Source of the DNA: Sphingobacteriales bacterium
Lineage (GTDB): Bacteria > Bacteroidota > Bacteroidia > Chitinophagales > Chitinophagaceae
Reading direction: 5' to 3'
Length of the DNA: 49,019 nucleotides
Assembly (NCBI GenBank): GCA_016192105.1
Contig: JACPUV010000040.1
Span: forward strand, 1 to 49,019
Of the stretch, positions 7,873-16,795 are shown piece after piece (position 1 is the stretch's first letter; each line of letters starts with the position of its first letter). The notes below the pieces were generated by a model. It was not told the DNA's origin and did no database searches. It worked only from the letters and a program-made list of their open reading frames with translations. Position numbers and translations under genes: made by a program.

Positions 7873-8296
7873 ATGCGACAAAAATTAAATTTAATAACAC
7901 TTGGAACCGACAACTTTGAAAAATCGTTAGCCTTCTACGAAAACGGTCTTGGTTGGAAGAAATCAGCTAAAAGTATGGACGGTTTGGCATTGTTTGACTT
8001 AGGCGGCATTATTCTAGCATTGCACCCACGACGCGAACTTGCGGAGGACACGACATTGACATATCAGCCGACAACATTTTCGGGACTAACAATTTCGCAC
8101 AATACGAAATCGGAAAAAGAAGTAGATGAGATTTTAGAAAAAGTTGCAAATCTTGGTGCGACAATCGTAAAACCAGCACAGAAAGTTTATTTGGGGTGGT
8201 TACAGCGGTTACTTCAAAGATTTGGACGAGCATTTGTTTGAAGTTGCTTATAATCCGTTTTGGGAACTTGACGAAAATGACAACGTAAAACTGTAA
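7873..8296 (+). pseudogene. VOC-family (glyoxalase-like) protein, frameshifted
   Basis: The frame from ATG 7873 reads as a VOC protein (LITLGTDNFEKSLAFYENGL, then LAEDTTLTYQ). After codon 106 it diverges. Removing one T at 8191-8192 restores the family ending: VYWGGYSGYFKDLDEHLFEV, then AYNPFWELDENDN and a TAA at 8294-8296. The restored protein is 140 residues, normal for this group. As given, the last beta strand with the metal-ligand Glu (LFEV) is lost. A T-run assembly error is the alternative. Confidence 0.75.
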
Positions 8297-8410
8297 TGAC
8301 AACAACGCGGGTAGAAAAACATTGATAGTAATACCCGGAGTTGGAATATCTGCTGCGACAGTTTATACAACATTAGGATCAGACACATTGATGACCTGAA
8401 AGGCAAGGAC

Positions 8411-8510
8411 CCGCAACAAAACTTTATGAGATTGTAGCACGGGGGCAGGCCTATAAAAAAGCAGGCGCTGATGACCTATCCCCAATGCAATGAAGCAACA
8501 ATAGGATACC
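8411..8510 (+). pseudogene. Decayed fragment of a PEP-mutase/isocitrate-lyase-like gene
   Basis: About 100 bp match the intact gene at 15953-16789 (its bases about 16446-16545), with long shared words such as GTAGCACGGGGG and TATAAAAAAGCAGG and a shared end ATGAAGCAACA. Several substitutions and one-base gaps break every frame. No flanking part of the gene is recognisable. It is therefore the relic of a duplication or of a second, divergent copy. Confidence 0.7.
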
Positions 8511-8524
8511 CAAAATCCAGTAAG

Positions 8525-8545
8525 CACAATTCGCGGATAATTGTG
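8525..8545. promoter_or_regulatory. Perfect inverted repeat upstream of the hydrolase gene
   Basis: CACAATT (8525-8531) and AATTGTG (8539-8545) are perfectly complementary around a 7-base spacer. It lies 68 bp before the ATG at 8614. It could be a regulator-binding site or the foot of another fold-back element. No regulator gene is adjacent. Confidence 0.35.
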
Positions 8546-8613
8546 TTAGCCGATAGTTGAGACTGCATATCCAACATTCCAAATTTTGATCAACTAAAAG
8601 TAAAACTGCTCCA

Positions 8614-10002
8614 ATGAAGGGTATAGATGTAATTTTTTTAGTGCTACTAACAACAACAACCTCCTGGCTAATCCTACTGCCCAGGCGAATTCCCGGTATC
8701 TTAAAACTTCTTACTGTTGTTATTATATTGCTCGCCCTTGCACAATTTTTGATCTATGGCTTTTACTGGCATTACCTTCCAGGTTATTTACTGATATTAT
8801 CCATTTCACTAATGGCTGTTTTCTCAACTAATAGCATCGGTAAACTAAAACTGAAACTCCTGCAGTTTTTCCTGCTGCTGTTGCTTATAGCCGCATTACT
8901 TCCCTGGTCAATTTTTCTACCTGTTCCTGAATTGACAAAACCTCAAGGTGACTATAAAGTAGGTACCAGAATTTTTCGGTGGGTAGATTCCAGCAGAGCA
9001 GAGCAGCTAACTTCAGACTTAACTGACAAAAGGAATGTTGTAGTTCAGGCCTGGTATCCTACCGAAGAAAATGCAAAAGGTTCTTCTTCCGCTTACCTGG
9101 ACGGACTGGGTAGCTTGCCGGAAAAGGTTGGAATACTACCCCGATGGATACTTGATCACTATGACCAAATCAATACCTATGGGGTCTTGAATGCGCCAAT
9201 ATCTAAAGCACAAGCCCAATGGCCTGTCATCCTTTTTTTAACAGGGAATGGGGCTTCCCGCGCCTTCTATACAAGCCTTGTAGCTGGGCTGGCCAGCCAT
9301 GGCTATGTGGTTTTAGCGATCGATCATCCCTATGAGGCGATGCTCACGCAACTTGCAGATGGTAAGATTGTCACTACGATTGAAGATCACAGAAACGATG
9401 GCCCTGACCTTACTAAGTTTATGGAAGGCCGCCTCGAAACGCGAATAGCGGATATACAGTTTGTACTAGATCAATTAGACCATCCAGATGGGCCTAACGG
9501 CAATTTTTTTTTAGCTCTTGACAAAAACCGTATCGTTATTGCAGGCCATTCGTTGGGTGGCGCTTCCGCTGCCGCAGCAATGGCCTTTGATTCGCGAATT
9601 AAAGCTGCTGCAAACATTGATGGCACATTATATGGCGACTTACCAAAGCCCAATGGCGCACATCCCTTTTTATTAATAGAAAGTAAAAAGGACGGAAGTG
9701 AGCGCTACCGGAGATACGAAAATGGGAATCAAAAATTTTTTAAACAATTTGGAGGAGGATATCGGTATGAGATACCTGAAGCCGATCATTATAGTTTTAC
9801 GGACGCGCCGCTGCTGCTGGCGCTTCCTGCCCGATTTTTTTCAGGCCGCTTTTTACAATTTGGTCATATCCCCAAAAAGACGCAAAATGCGACTGTGGAT
9901 ATTTTAACAGCTTTCTTTTCTGGTGCTTTGGCAAATAATCTCACTGATTTAGATTCCGTTGCAAACCGTTACCAGGGCATTATTCGAAAGCCAGTCAATT
10001 GA
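8614..10002 (+). CDS. Membrane-anchored alpha/beta hydrolase (PAF-acetylhydrolase-like)
   Basis: 462 residues. Residues 1-110 hold four hydrophobic helices; the rest is an alpha/beta hydrolase fold. The oxyanion region is FLTGNGAS, the nucleophile elbow is GHSLGG (Ser near residue 314), and a late His is in EADHYSFTDAP. Similar domain order is seen in bacterial platelet-activating-factor acetylhydrolase-like and dienelactone-hydrolase-like proteins. It is probably an envelope esterase or lipase; substrate unknown. GC content is intermediate between the AT-rich left part and the rest. Confidence 0.78.
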   Translation: MKGIDVIFLVLLTTTTSWLILLPRRIPGILKLLTVVIILLALAQFLIYGFYWHYLPGYLLILSISLMAVFSTNSIGKLKLKLLQFFLLLLLIAALLPWSIFLPVPELTKPQGDYKVGTRIFRWVDSSRAEQLTSDLTDKRNVVVQAWYPTEENAKGSSSAYLDGLGSLPEKVGILPRWILDHYDQINTYGVLNAPISKAQAQWPVILFLTGNGASRAFYTSLVAGLASHGYVVLAIDHPYEAMLTQLADGKIVTTIEDHRNDGPDLTKFMEGRLETRIADIQFVLDQLDHPDGPNGNFFLALDKNRIVIAGHSLGGASAAAAMAFDSRIKAAANIDGTLYGDLPKPNGAHPFLLIESKKDGSERYRRYENGNQKFFKQFGGGYRYEIPEADHYSFTDAPLLLALPARFFSGRFLQFGHIPKKTQNATVDILTAFFSGALANNLTDLDSVANRYQGIIRKPVN

Positions 10003-10525
10003 TGTATCCTATTTTTTTTATACGACTGCAAAACAGATTCATCAGAGAAAATTAAAAACGTCAATAGGCAAATTGTTTTTTTCACAACAGGAAGTTTAAC
10101 GCTATTAGGGCTGGACGCTGTTATCCCCGGCTGTAGTTTGCTCGCAGCCTCCGTTTCGCCCCTGCATTAGTAATTTATTTAGTTCTTAACTTCAACATTC
10201 AGAAAAATATTGGGCTTCCGTTCCGGGCTGGTTTTTTAAGCAAACCATAACGACAGCCTGCCATTTAGTTATAAATAAACCCGTTGTTGTGATCCGGGCA
10301 TAACAGCGGGTTTTACTATTCCAGGCAAGGGAAAAACAGCAGGAACCAGCTGCCACCCAGGGTTTATTGACCGGCCGGCCAGTTCCTTCGTAGCAATTTA
10401 ATTATTACATTTAAAATCCCGGCATCGGATTCTGTCAGCCTGGTATAAGCAGGACAAAATCTGTATTTTCAGCCGATGACAAGTATCGTAAACGCCTTTA
10501 AACAAGATTTTTTAAATTTAGATGC
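10003..10525. other. Intergenic stretch (about 520 bp) without a gene
   Basis: No supported open frame. It contains a strong hairpin at 10277-10313 (listed separately). A TAAATTTA word at 10513-10520, 5 bp before the next ATG, resembles the -7 element. Confidence 0.5.
10277..10313 (+). terminator. Intrinsic terminator
   Basis: AAACCCGTTGTT (10277-10288) pairs with AACAGCGGGTTT (10302-10313) in a 12-bp stem with one G-U pair and a 13-base loop, then TACTATT. It probably ends the transcript of the hydrolase gene or acts on both strands. Confidence 0.6.
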
Positions 10526-11383
10526 ATGAAGACATTATTAATCATCCTGGTTTTCATTTGCGGGCTCCCGACTTTCAATCCGAAAAAGACAAGCCGGAAA
10601 ATATTGGACACTCACCTGCATGGAAGCAAAGATCCTTTGTCACAAATGCAGACACTTCAACATGCCGGGGTTTATAAGGCCGCGATCAGTTCCTCCTGGG
10701 ATTTACAGAATAGTTACAGAAAGACAGAAGTCCTGGATCTCCTTTACGGGCTCATGCTTCCCTGTCCGGAGGGGAAAGTACCGTATAGCCTGCAGCCTTG
10801 TTATGCGTTGGGGGAAGACTGGCCGCCGCTTGACTGGGTTGAACAGGAAATAAAAAAAGGCAGGATTGATTTTATTGGTGAGGTGCTTAACCAGTACTAT
10901 GGTATCTCTCCCTCCGATACATTGCTGTATTCGTATTATCAGCTTGCGCAAGCATACAATTTACCGGTTGGCATACACACCGGAGGCGCCGGGCCTGATC
11001 ATGGCAGTCCCAACTTTAAACTGGACATGGGCAGCCCCCTGCTGCTGAAACCCATGCTTGCCCGTTTTCCCGGACTGAAAGTATGGATCATGCACAGTGG
11101 CGATCAGTACTATAAGGAGACCATCGGAATCATGCAGGAAAATAAAAAGGTTTACGCCGACATATCTGTTATCTCCAACCCCGATATTGTTCCCGCCAGC
11201 AGGTTTTCCTTAATCATGCAGTCCTTTATTACAGCAGGATTGGAAGACCGCCTGATGTTTGGCACAGACAATGGCGATATAGAAAAGGTGATTGGGGCGG
11301 TTGAAGGGCTTGATTTTTTATCGGCAGAGCAAAAAAAGAAACTGTTTTACCTGAACGCGGAACAGTTTTTCGGCGGAAAATAA
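10526..11383 (+). CDS. Secreted amidohydrolase-family (TIM-barrel) metal hydrolase
   Basis: 285 residues with an N-terminal signal segment (MKTLLIILVFICGLPTF). The first metal motif is THLHG (about residue 30), followed by VGIHTGG near 150, VWIMHSGD near 190 and FGTDNGD near 248, in the order of amidohydrolase-2 barrels. It probably hydrolyses or decarboxylates a small molecule in the periplasm. Substrate unknown. Confidence 0.72.
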   Translation: MKTLLIILVFICGLPTFNPKKTSRKILDTHLHGSKDPLSQMQTLQHAGVYKAAISSSWDLQNSYRKTEVLDLLYGLMLPCPEGKVPYSLQPCYALGEDWPPLDWVEQEIKKGRIDFIGEVLNQYYGISPSDTLLYSYYQLAQAYNLPVGIHTGGAGPDHGSPNFKLDMGSPLLLKPMLARFPGLKVWIMHSGDQYYKETIGIMQENKKVYADISVISNPDIVPASRFSLIMQSFITAGLEDRLMFGTDNGDIEKVIGAVEGLDFLSAEQKKKLFYLNAEQFFGGK

Positions 11384-11529
11384 AACAGCATTTTCCGCAG
11401 GGGTAGCGTTAGCAAGGTTTTGGATAAGCCGCTGCGTATCAGTCTGGTTCAATTTTAACGGTATTTCCCCGGCCCGAAACATATACCCATACCCCGATTT
11501 TAGATTAACTTGTACCGGAATACGCCCAC

Positions 11530-12027
11530 ATGAAACCAGGTTCAACCATTTTTCTTCAGGCAGTACTGGTGCTTAGCGCCATGGTTGTCCTTGTCCTCCT
11601 AATACGGTTCCCCCTGACAGAAGGGAGAGCCGAAAACCTGGACCTCTTCAGCATTTACCTGGACCCGCTGATCCTGTATGGATATGCAGCGTCCATCCCT
11701 TTTTTCATCGCCCTGTTCAAAGCCTTCCGGCTGCTCGGATACATCCGGCAAAACAAGCTATTCTCTCCCAGGTCGGCCCGGACTTTAAAGAGCATTAAAT
11801 ATTGCGCATACTGGCTCAGTGCCCTGATTATCGGGGCGGGCATTTATATAAGACTATTTCATGCCAGGGGAGATGACCCGGCCGGTTTTATTGCCCTCTG
11901 CCTGCTGGCTGCTTTTATCGCTGTTGTGGTTGCCAATATGGCGGCCGTTTTTGAAAAAATCGTACAACAGGGAACGGATATACAGTCAGAAAATGAAAGC
12001 CTGAAAGAACAGGCCGGGGAAGGCTGA
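11530..12027 (+). CDS. DUF2975-type membrane protein
   Basis: 165 residues with four predicted helices (about 9-26, 48-68, 90-110, 118-140), and the charged stretch RQNKLFSPRSARTLKSI between helices 2 and 3 typical of DUF2975. Such genes usually precede a small XRE-type regulator; none is found here. Function unknown. Confidence 0.65.
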   Translation: MKPGSTIFLQAVLVLSAMVVLVLLIRFPLTEGRAENLDLFSIYLDPLILYGYAASIPFFIALFKAFRLLGYIRQNKLFSPRSARTLKSIKYCAYWLSALIIGAGIYIRLFHARGDDPAGFIALCLLAAFIAVVVANMAAVFEKIVQQGTDIQSENESLKEQAGEG

Positions 12028-12210
12028 GCCGGCAGCCTGCCCGGTATTATCCCTGCCTGATTGCACAGCAAACGGACTAAAAATGTCTCCTCCGGAAACC
12101 TGATTTCAGCTGAATTACCGAACTTTATACAAGAAAACATCCTGAACTGACCCGGCTGCTTTTTACCGGACCAGCCAGCCCCAAGTGTATTGTTTCACCT
12201 TCTGCAATAA

Positions 12211-12218
12211 AAGGAGGG
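12211..12218 (+). promoter_or_regulatory. Strong Shine-Dalgarno sequence
   Basis: AAGGAGGG ends 6 bp before the ATG at 12225. Such a complete anti-16S match is uncommon in this window, where most genes lack one, and it fixes the start of the 12225 gene. Confidence 0.6.
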
Positions 12219-12224
12219 TAAACA

Positions 12225-13364
12225 ATGAAAGTATTCACATTCACAGCCGCATGCATAACCGCAGTATTATTCCTGTGTTCCGGGATTGCCCTGGGACAGA
12301 ACGGAACGTCTATCGTTATCCACGATAATACCAGCCCGGCCAACGGCGGGGAAAATGCCACTGCGGATCTCCGTAAGGAAATCGAATCCGCCCTGAACCG
12401 GGATGAACCCTGTACCGACCTGCTGGACGATGAGGATATCCGGAATGTGATTGAAAGTGAACGGGAGAAAAACCTGCTGGAAGGGGGCGACCCGCAGCAG
12501 GTACTGACCGATATCGCCAACCTGATGGGCGCCAGCTACGTCATGAGCGTTTCCGCCACTCCCGGCCCGGGGGGAAACACTACATACACGGTGTTTGTGA
12601 TGGATCCGAAGACGGCAAGCACCGTTGCGCGCCAGACCGGGTCGGACGCCAAACAAATAGCCAATAATATTGTGGGGCAAATGGGAGCCGCTCTGCCGGA
12701 CAACTGCAAACCGCACTGGGTGGGGGAAGTGAAATACCAGTATTCCTCCAGCGAAACCAAAACAACCAGGGATGCCGGCGCTATGCATGCCGGTACCCGG
12801 AACACCAAGCGCAGCACTACCGAAACCTACACGGCCCAAAGCAGTATTGTAGCCACGCTGCTGCCGCCTAAACCGGGCAGCGCCGTCTCCGCCAGCAAGA
12901 CGATTGCCCGGGTATGGATGAGAATGAAAACCGTATCCGAAAAGAAACAGGAGACCGTGGGGGAAGTGTATTGCCGCCTGAAAGGGCAGAATCCCACCTG
13001 GAAGGGATACAACTTGACCTATACCGAAACCATGACACAATCAGGCGGTGGCGCAGACAACCTGCCGGTGCATATCTCCTTTGACAATGAAGGCAACTAC
13101 AAAATTGTTGTCAGTTCGCCCAGTGGCGTAATGCTGGGCAAAATTGAAACGGAACGGTCCGAATCCGCCTGCAGTGAGGAGAAGCCCCCGGAAAAAAATG
13201 CGATCAGTATGGAGGAACAAAAGATTGACGCATCCGGCTTTGATGTGAGCGGTAAAACAGGCCCCAAAAACCGGGACTCCCTGGCAGGCTCCAAAACGAT
13301 GCCCGACGGGAAAACAAAAATTACCTGGAGTCTCCGGTTAGTCAGACCGAAGACAAAAAATTAA
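12225..13364 (+). CDS. Secreted protein of unknown function, CsgG/LpoB-like N-terminal part
   Basis: 379 residues with a signal peptide (about 1-24, cleaved after ALG). Residues 30-140 (DDEDIRNVIESEREKNL, DIANLMGASYVMSVS) resemble the domain that senses named components in CsgG, FlgO and LpoB-type lipoproteins: a protein that sums a named list and tests lineage. The remainder is beta-rich and low in cysteine, without a recognised family. A second hydrophilic half (200-370) ends in a WSLRLVRP strand. The GC-rich codon use resembles the core region. A long antisense open frame here is a shadow. Confidence 0.55.
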   Translation: MKVFTFTAACITAVLFLCSGIALGQNGTSIVIHDNTSPANGGENATADLRKEIESALNRDEPCTDLLDDEDIRNVIESEREKNLLEGGDPQQVLTDIANLMGASYVMSVSATPGPGGNTTYTVFVMDPKTASTVARQTGSDAKQIANNIVGQMGAALPDNCKPHWVGEVKYQYSSSETKTTRDAGAMHAGTRNTKRSTTETYTAQSSIVATLLPPKPGSAVSASKTIARVWMRMKTVSEKKQETVGEVYCRLKGQNPTWKGYNLTYTETMTQSGGGADNLPVHISFDNEGNYKIVVSSPSGVMLGKIETERSESACSEEKPPEKNAISMEEQKIDASGFDVSGKTGPKNRDSLAGSKTMPDGKTKITWSLRLVRPKTKN

Positions 13365-13462
13365 CCCCCGGGGTTAATTAATTCACCTGAAAGGCTGATT
13401 GGTGAAAACGGATAAAGAGCATATCAGTTATATTCTTTATTTTAGGCACATAATATTTAGCC

Positions 13463-13963
13463 ATGAGATTACTGCTGCTTATCCTGTTTTTCCTGCCGAC
13501 CGGCATGTTTGCCCAAAAAAAACTACCCCTGGCCTGTACGGAACTGAAGGGAAAACTACAACAGATCAAAAAATCCTATCCTTTATTTGAAAAGTGGAAA
13601 AAACAAAAAACGGGCAAGGACTATGAGGAAAAATGGACGACCGATTTTTCCCTTTGCGGCCTGAAGGGGATAGTTGAAAAAGAGGGCGATGACGAAATCA
13701 GCCTTTTATTTGATTTTAGGGATTATGATGATAACGAAAAGGATTGCGAAGCCTTTATAAAAAAACTGAGTGCCGCCATAACCGCAGTATTTGATCACCT
13801 GGTTCCGGAGGAAGATGAAAGCAAAGGGGATGATATGACGCCGGACACCCATTTTTATTACTGGCGGGATTACAGAGTATTTGCTGATCACAACGAAGAG
13901 GTTGAAATTGCTTATCCCGGAATTTATTCAGCACTTGAACTGCGCTTCAGGCTGTCTAAATAA
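13463..13963 (+). CDS. Small secreted protein, family not recognised
   Basis: 166 residues with a signal peptide ending GMFAQ (about 17). The mature part is highly charged (KKWKKQKTGKDYEEKWTTD region) with acidic runs (EEDESKGDD). No catalytic motif is visible. It lies 98 bp after the previous gene. Function unknown. Confidence 0.55.
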   Translation: MRLLLLILFFLPTGMFAQKKLPLACTELKGKLQQIKKSYPLFEKWKKQKTGKDYEEKWTTDFSLCGLKGIVEKEGDDEISLLFDFRDYDDNEKDCEAFIKKLSAAITAVFDHLVPEEDESKGDDMTPDTHFYYWRDYRVFADHNEEVEIAYPGIYSALELRFRLSK

Positions 13964-14098
13964 AGATAAAACCACAGGAACTGGAAGCAGAAGTGTTACA
14001 AGCCAACTGCATAAAATTCCGTTCCAACCCTTTGACGGAGAAACTCTGAAGCTGCCTGATTTCAGCACCCACCCGGACCTTCCCTGTAAATTTACATT

Positions 14099-14836
14099 AT
14101 GAAAATTTTGACCGGAATAGCCGCCCTACTGCTTACCGTTACGACCGGATACGCCCAGGCAGACACAAACAAACTGTCCATCAGCCGCCTGACCGGTGAT
14201 TTTTATATTTACAGCACGTATAACGAATATGAAGGGGACCGGGTTCCGGCCCATGGCATGTACCTGGTGACCGGTGAAGGGGTGGTAATGTTTGACACGC
14301 CCTGGGATACCACCCAGTTCCAGCCCCTGCTCGACAGTATCCGGCTGCGGCATAACAAAAGAGTCATCCTGTGCTTTGCCACACACTGGCACAGCGATAA
14401 AACCGCCGGACTGGAATATTACCGGCAACAGGGCATTCCCACTTACACAACCGTGCAGACAGACGAACTCAGCCGGAAAAATGGTAAAAAAAGGGCTGAA
14501 TTTCTGATGACCAGAGACACCGTTTTCAATATTGGACAGTATTCCTTTGAAATATATTATCCAGGCGGAGGGCACACGGAAGATAATATTGTGGTTTGGT
14601 TTACTAAAGAGAAAATACTGTATGGGGGTTGCCTAATTAAAGGTGCAGAAGCCGAAAATTTAGGTTATTTGGGTGATGCAAATATTACAGAATATGAGAC
14701 AACGCTTAAAAAAGTGCAGAAAAAATACCCTAACCCCAAATTTATAGTTGTTTCGCATCACAATTGGACTGACATAAACTCCCTGAAAAACTCAATAAAA
14801 TTGGCAAAAAAGCTGAAAAAGAAAAATCACCATTAG
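14099..14836 (+). CDS. Subclass B1 metallo-beta-lactamase
   Basis: 245 residues with a signal peptide cut after YAQ (about 20). All B1 zinc ligands are present: HWHSD gives His96, His98 and Asp100; GGGHTEDNIVVW gives His159; GGCLIK gives Cys178, with Lys181 for the carboxylate; VVSHHNW supplies the last His (220 or 221). It should hydrolyse beta-lactams in the periplasm; the spectrum cannot be read from sequence. The base composition switches from about 58% GC in 14221-14460 to about 33% in 14581-14820, within the coding sequence, as if two halves had different origins. Confidence 0.88.
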   Translation: MKILTGIAALLLTVTTGYAQADTNKLSISRLTGDFYIYSTYNEYEGDRVPAHGMYLVTGEGVVMFDTPWDTTQFQPLLDSIRLRHNKRVILCFATHWHSDKTAGLEYYRQQGIPTYTTVQTDELSRKNGKKRAEFLMTRDTVFNIGQYSFEIYYPGGGHTEDNIVVWFTKEKILYGGCLIKGAEAENLGYLGDANITEYETTLKKVQKKYPNPKFIVVSHHNWTDINSLKNSIKLAKKLKKKNHH

Positions 14837-15159
14837 CAGGGAGCTCCCGCCATGCCGGTTATCAAATATGTACCAAGCGGCCGTTCCTTTGTCAACTGCG
14901 GTACGGGCTGAACGAATAACCCTCAACTGTATATCGCAGCTTCAATACCAGTTTTTTAATCGGCCTTTGTCTGCGCCAAAGGAACGCGGAACACCAACAC
15001 AGCAGCATGCCATGGCCGTTAGCGATCCTTGCAAATCACGAGGTACCGGAAATTCTTAGCTTAGTTGATTTAGTATTACCTGACTCAAATGCCCCTTAAA
15101 TTGTCGCATTAACCACCGTAAAGCACTCAAAAAAAATATACTTTGAAACAAAATAGACA
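14837..15159. other. Intergenic stretch without a supported gene
   Basis: The open frame of 63 codons at 14868-15059 has no family character. A short inverted repeat CCTTTG (14964-14969) / CAAAGG (14977-14982) is present. The word TACTTTG at 15138-15144, just before the next ATG, is a one-base-short version of the -7 element. Confidence 0.4.
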
Positions 15160-15573
15160 ATGAAACAAATCTTTATCAATTTACCGGCAAAGGATCTGGA
15201 AGCATCCATGTACTTTTATACTCAGCTAGGCTTTACAGTCAACCCCCTATTTACCTTCGACAACCAAAAATGTATGATTTGGACTGATCAGGTTTATTTG
15301 ATGCTGCAGACATACGAAATGTTCAAATCAGGAAATAAAAAACATCTCCCGGATACTAAACAAAATGCCATTGCGACTTTTACTCTCCCGGTAGAAAGTA
15401 TAAACAGGGTTAATGAAATTATAAAAAATGGCTTGAAGGCCGGAGGTGCTGAATCCCCGGCTATGATTAACGAAGGGTTTATGTTAGTAAGAACTATTGA
15501 AGATTTGGATGGTCATCACTGGGGGATAATGTATTTGGATATTGAAAAATTCAAAAAAACAACGGGAAAATAA
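15160..15573 (+). CDS. VOC-family protein (glyoxalase/bleomycin-resistance fold)
   Basis: 137 residues. Two beta-alpha-beta-beta-beta units: first FINLPAKDLEASMYFYTQLG, second starting near TFTLPVESINRVNEII, ending with DLDGHHWGIMYLD where the last metal-ligand Glu would be in ordinary glyoxalases. Its activity is unknown; relatives include resistance and dioxygenase proteins. It stands alone, 323 bp after the metallo-beta-lactamase gene. Confidence 0.75.
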   Translation: MKQIFINLPAKDLEASMYFYTQLGFTVNPLFTFDNQKCMIWTDQVYLMLQTYEMFKSGNKKHLPDTKQNAIATFTLPVESINRVNEIIKNGLKAGGAESPAMINEGFMLVRTIEDLDGHHWGIMYLDIEKFKKTTGK

Positions 15574-15952
15574 TACGCTGAACCCTTTTAGTAAAAATCA
15601 GTGAACCACTACTAGAGATTTGTGCACGTGTGTCAGAAAAATATATTCCGGGCAGTGGGTCGCTGCCGATTTCAGTTACAGCTTATTTCGCTTCCTTTCC
15701 GGATTTCATTCAAATTCAAATCACCGCTTTGGCTCATGGGTGATACCCGGCTAACTAAACTAAGGCCGGCTGCGAGGGTGGGCATAAGCGGCACCTGTGC
15801 AACACCACTTAAAACCAAAAAATACTACAGCCCATCATTACAGTTTCGTTAAAATCAAAATATATTGGACTCAGTATGTCTGTTTTTAATTATTCCAAAC
15901 CCGAAAGAAATTACCTTAGTCATTACAGAATACTTTAAATTGAACTAAATAT
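15574..15952. other. Intergenic stretch (about 380 bp) without a gene
   Basis: No open frame with family character. The last 100 bases are AT-rich leader for the gene at 15953. 15650-15800 is more GC-rich than its surroundings, suggesting inserted or mosaic DNA, but no repeat or transposase is readable. Confidence 0.4.
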
Positions 15953-16789
15953 ATGACACAAAAAGAAAAAGCAATAGTATTTAACCAACTTCATCATAAT
16001 GACAAATTGCTTGTGCTGCCAAATATTTGGGACCCTTTAGGAGCATTGCTGCTGGAAAGTTCCGGTTATCCCGCTGTTGCAACAGCCAGCGCCGCAGTAG
16101 CTTTTAGCAATGGCTTTGATGACGGAGAAATAATTCCTTTTGAAAATGTACTAGGCATTTTAAAAAAAATAACTGCCGCAGTTGGTATCCCTGTTACTGC
16201 CGATATCGAAAGTGGGTATGCGGATAATGATGCAGAACTCTATCATAATGTGCAGCGGCTGATCGGGACAGGCATTGTTGGGGTCAATATTGAAGATACA
16301 GATAGTAAAACAAAACATTTTTTCCCTGTAGAAATCCAATGTCAAAGGATAAACACAATCAGGAAAGCAGCAGACGAAATGGGTGTTCCAATTTTTATAA
16401 ATGCAAGGACAGATGTTTTCCTTCATGGGGAAACATTTTCAACACCTCAACAAAAACTTGATGAGACTGTAGCACGGGGGCTGGCTTATAAAAAAGCAGG
16501 GGCCGATTGCCTTTTCCCCATTGCCATGAAGCAACAGGAGGATATTCAAAAATTAATAAGCTCAGTTCAAATGCCTGTAAATATTTTAGCTATTCCCGGC
16601 GTTCCCGCTTTATATACCCTGAACGAAATTGGAGTAGCAAGGGTAAGCCTTGGTTCATCCTTTCTAAAAATTGCCATTCGTGCAATGAAGACTCTTGCAT
16701 TGGAATTAAAGAATTCTGAAGGATTATCCTCTATTACAGAGAATGAAATAACGACAGATATTTTAAAAAAATTAGTGAACAAAAATTAA
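15953..16789 (+). CDS. PEP mutase / isocitrate lyase superfamily enzyme
   Basis: 278 residues, close to the usual size of carboxyvinyl-carboxyphosphonate phosphorylmutase-like proteins. Metal and substrate motifs are in order: NIWDPLGALLLE (about 23), ADIESGYADN (about 82), GVNIEDT (about 109), INARTDVFL (about 146). It probably cleaves or forms a C-C or C-P bond in a 2-methylisocitrate- or oxaloacetate-like substrate; exact reaction unknown. It shares an operon with the AhpD-like gene 6 bp downstream. A decayed partial copy lies at 8411-8510. Confidence 0.82.
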   Translation: MTQKEKAIVFNQLHHNDKLLVLPNIWDPLGALLLESSGYPAVATASAAVAFSNGFDDGEIIPFENVLGILKKITAAVGIPVTADIESGYADNDAELYHNVQRLIGTGIVGVNIEDTDSKTKHFFPVEIQCQRINTIRKAADEMGVPIFINARTDVFLHGETFSTPQQKLDETVARGLAYKKAGADCLFPIAMKQQEDIQKLISSVQMPVNILAIPGVPALYTLNEIGVARVSLGSSFLKIAIRAMKTLALELKNSEGLSSITENEITTDILKKLVNKN

Positions 16790-16795
16790 CCTCAA

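Noticed and set aside
8525..8545. lac-operator-like sequence (GCGGATAA inside the palindrome)
   Set aside because: Only an eight-base resemblance; no LacI-type gene and a different spacer; the phylum does not use it.
12267..13040. Long minus-strand open frame (257 codons)
   Set aside because: It lies antisense to the plus-strand secreted protein gene with a strong Shine-Dalgarno sequence; its composition is the shadow of GC-rich codons and shows no family motif.
15653..15852. Open frame 15622-15852
   Set aside because: No start context, no family character; sits in a non-coding stretch.
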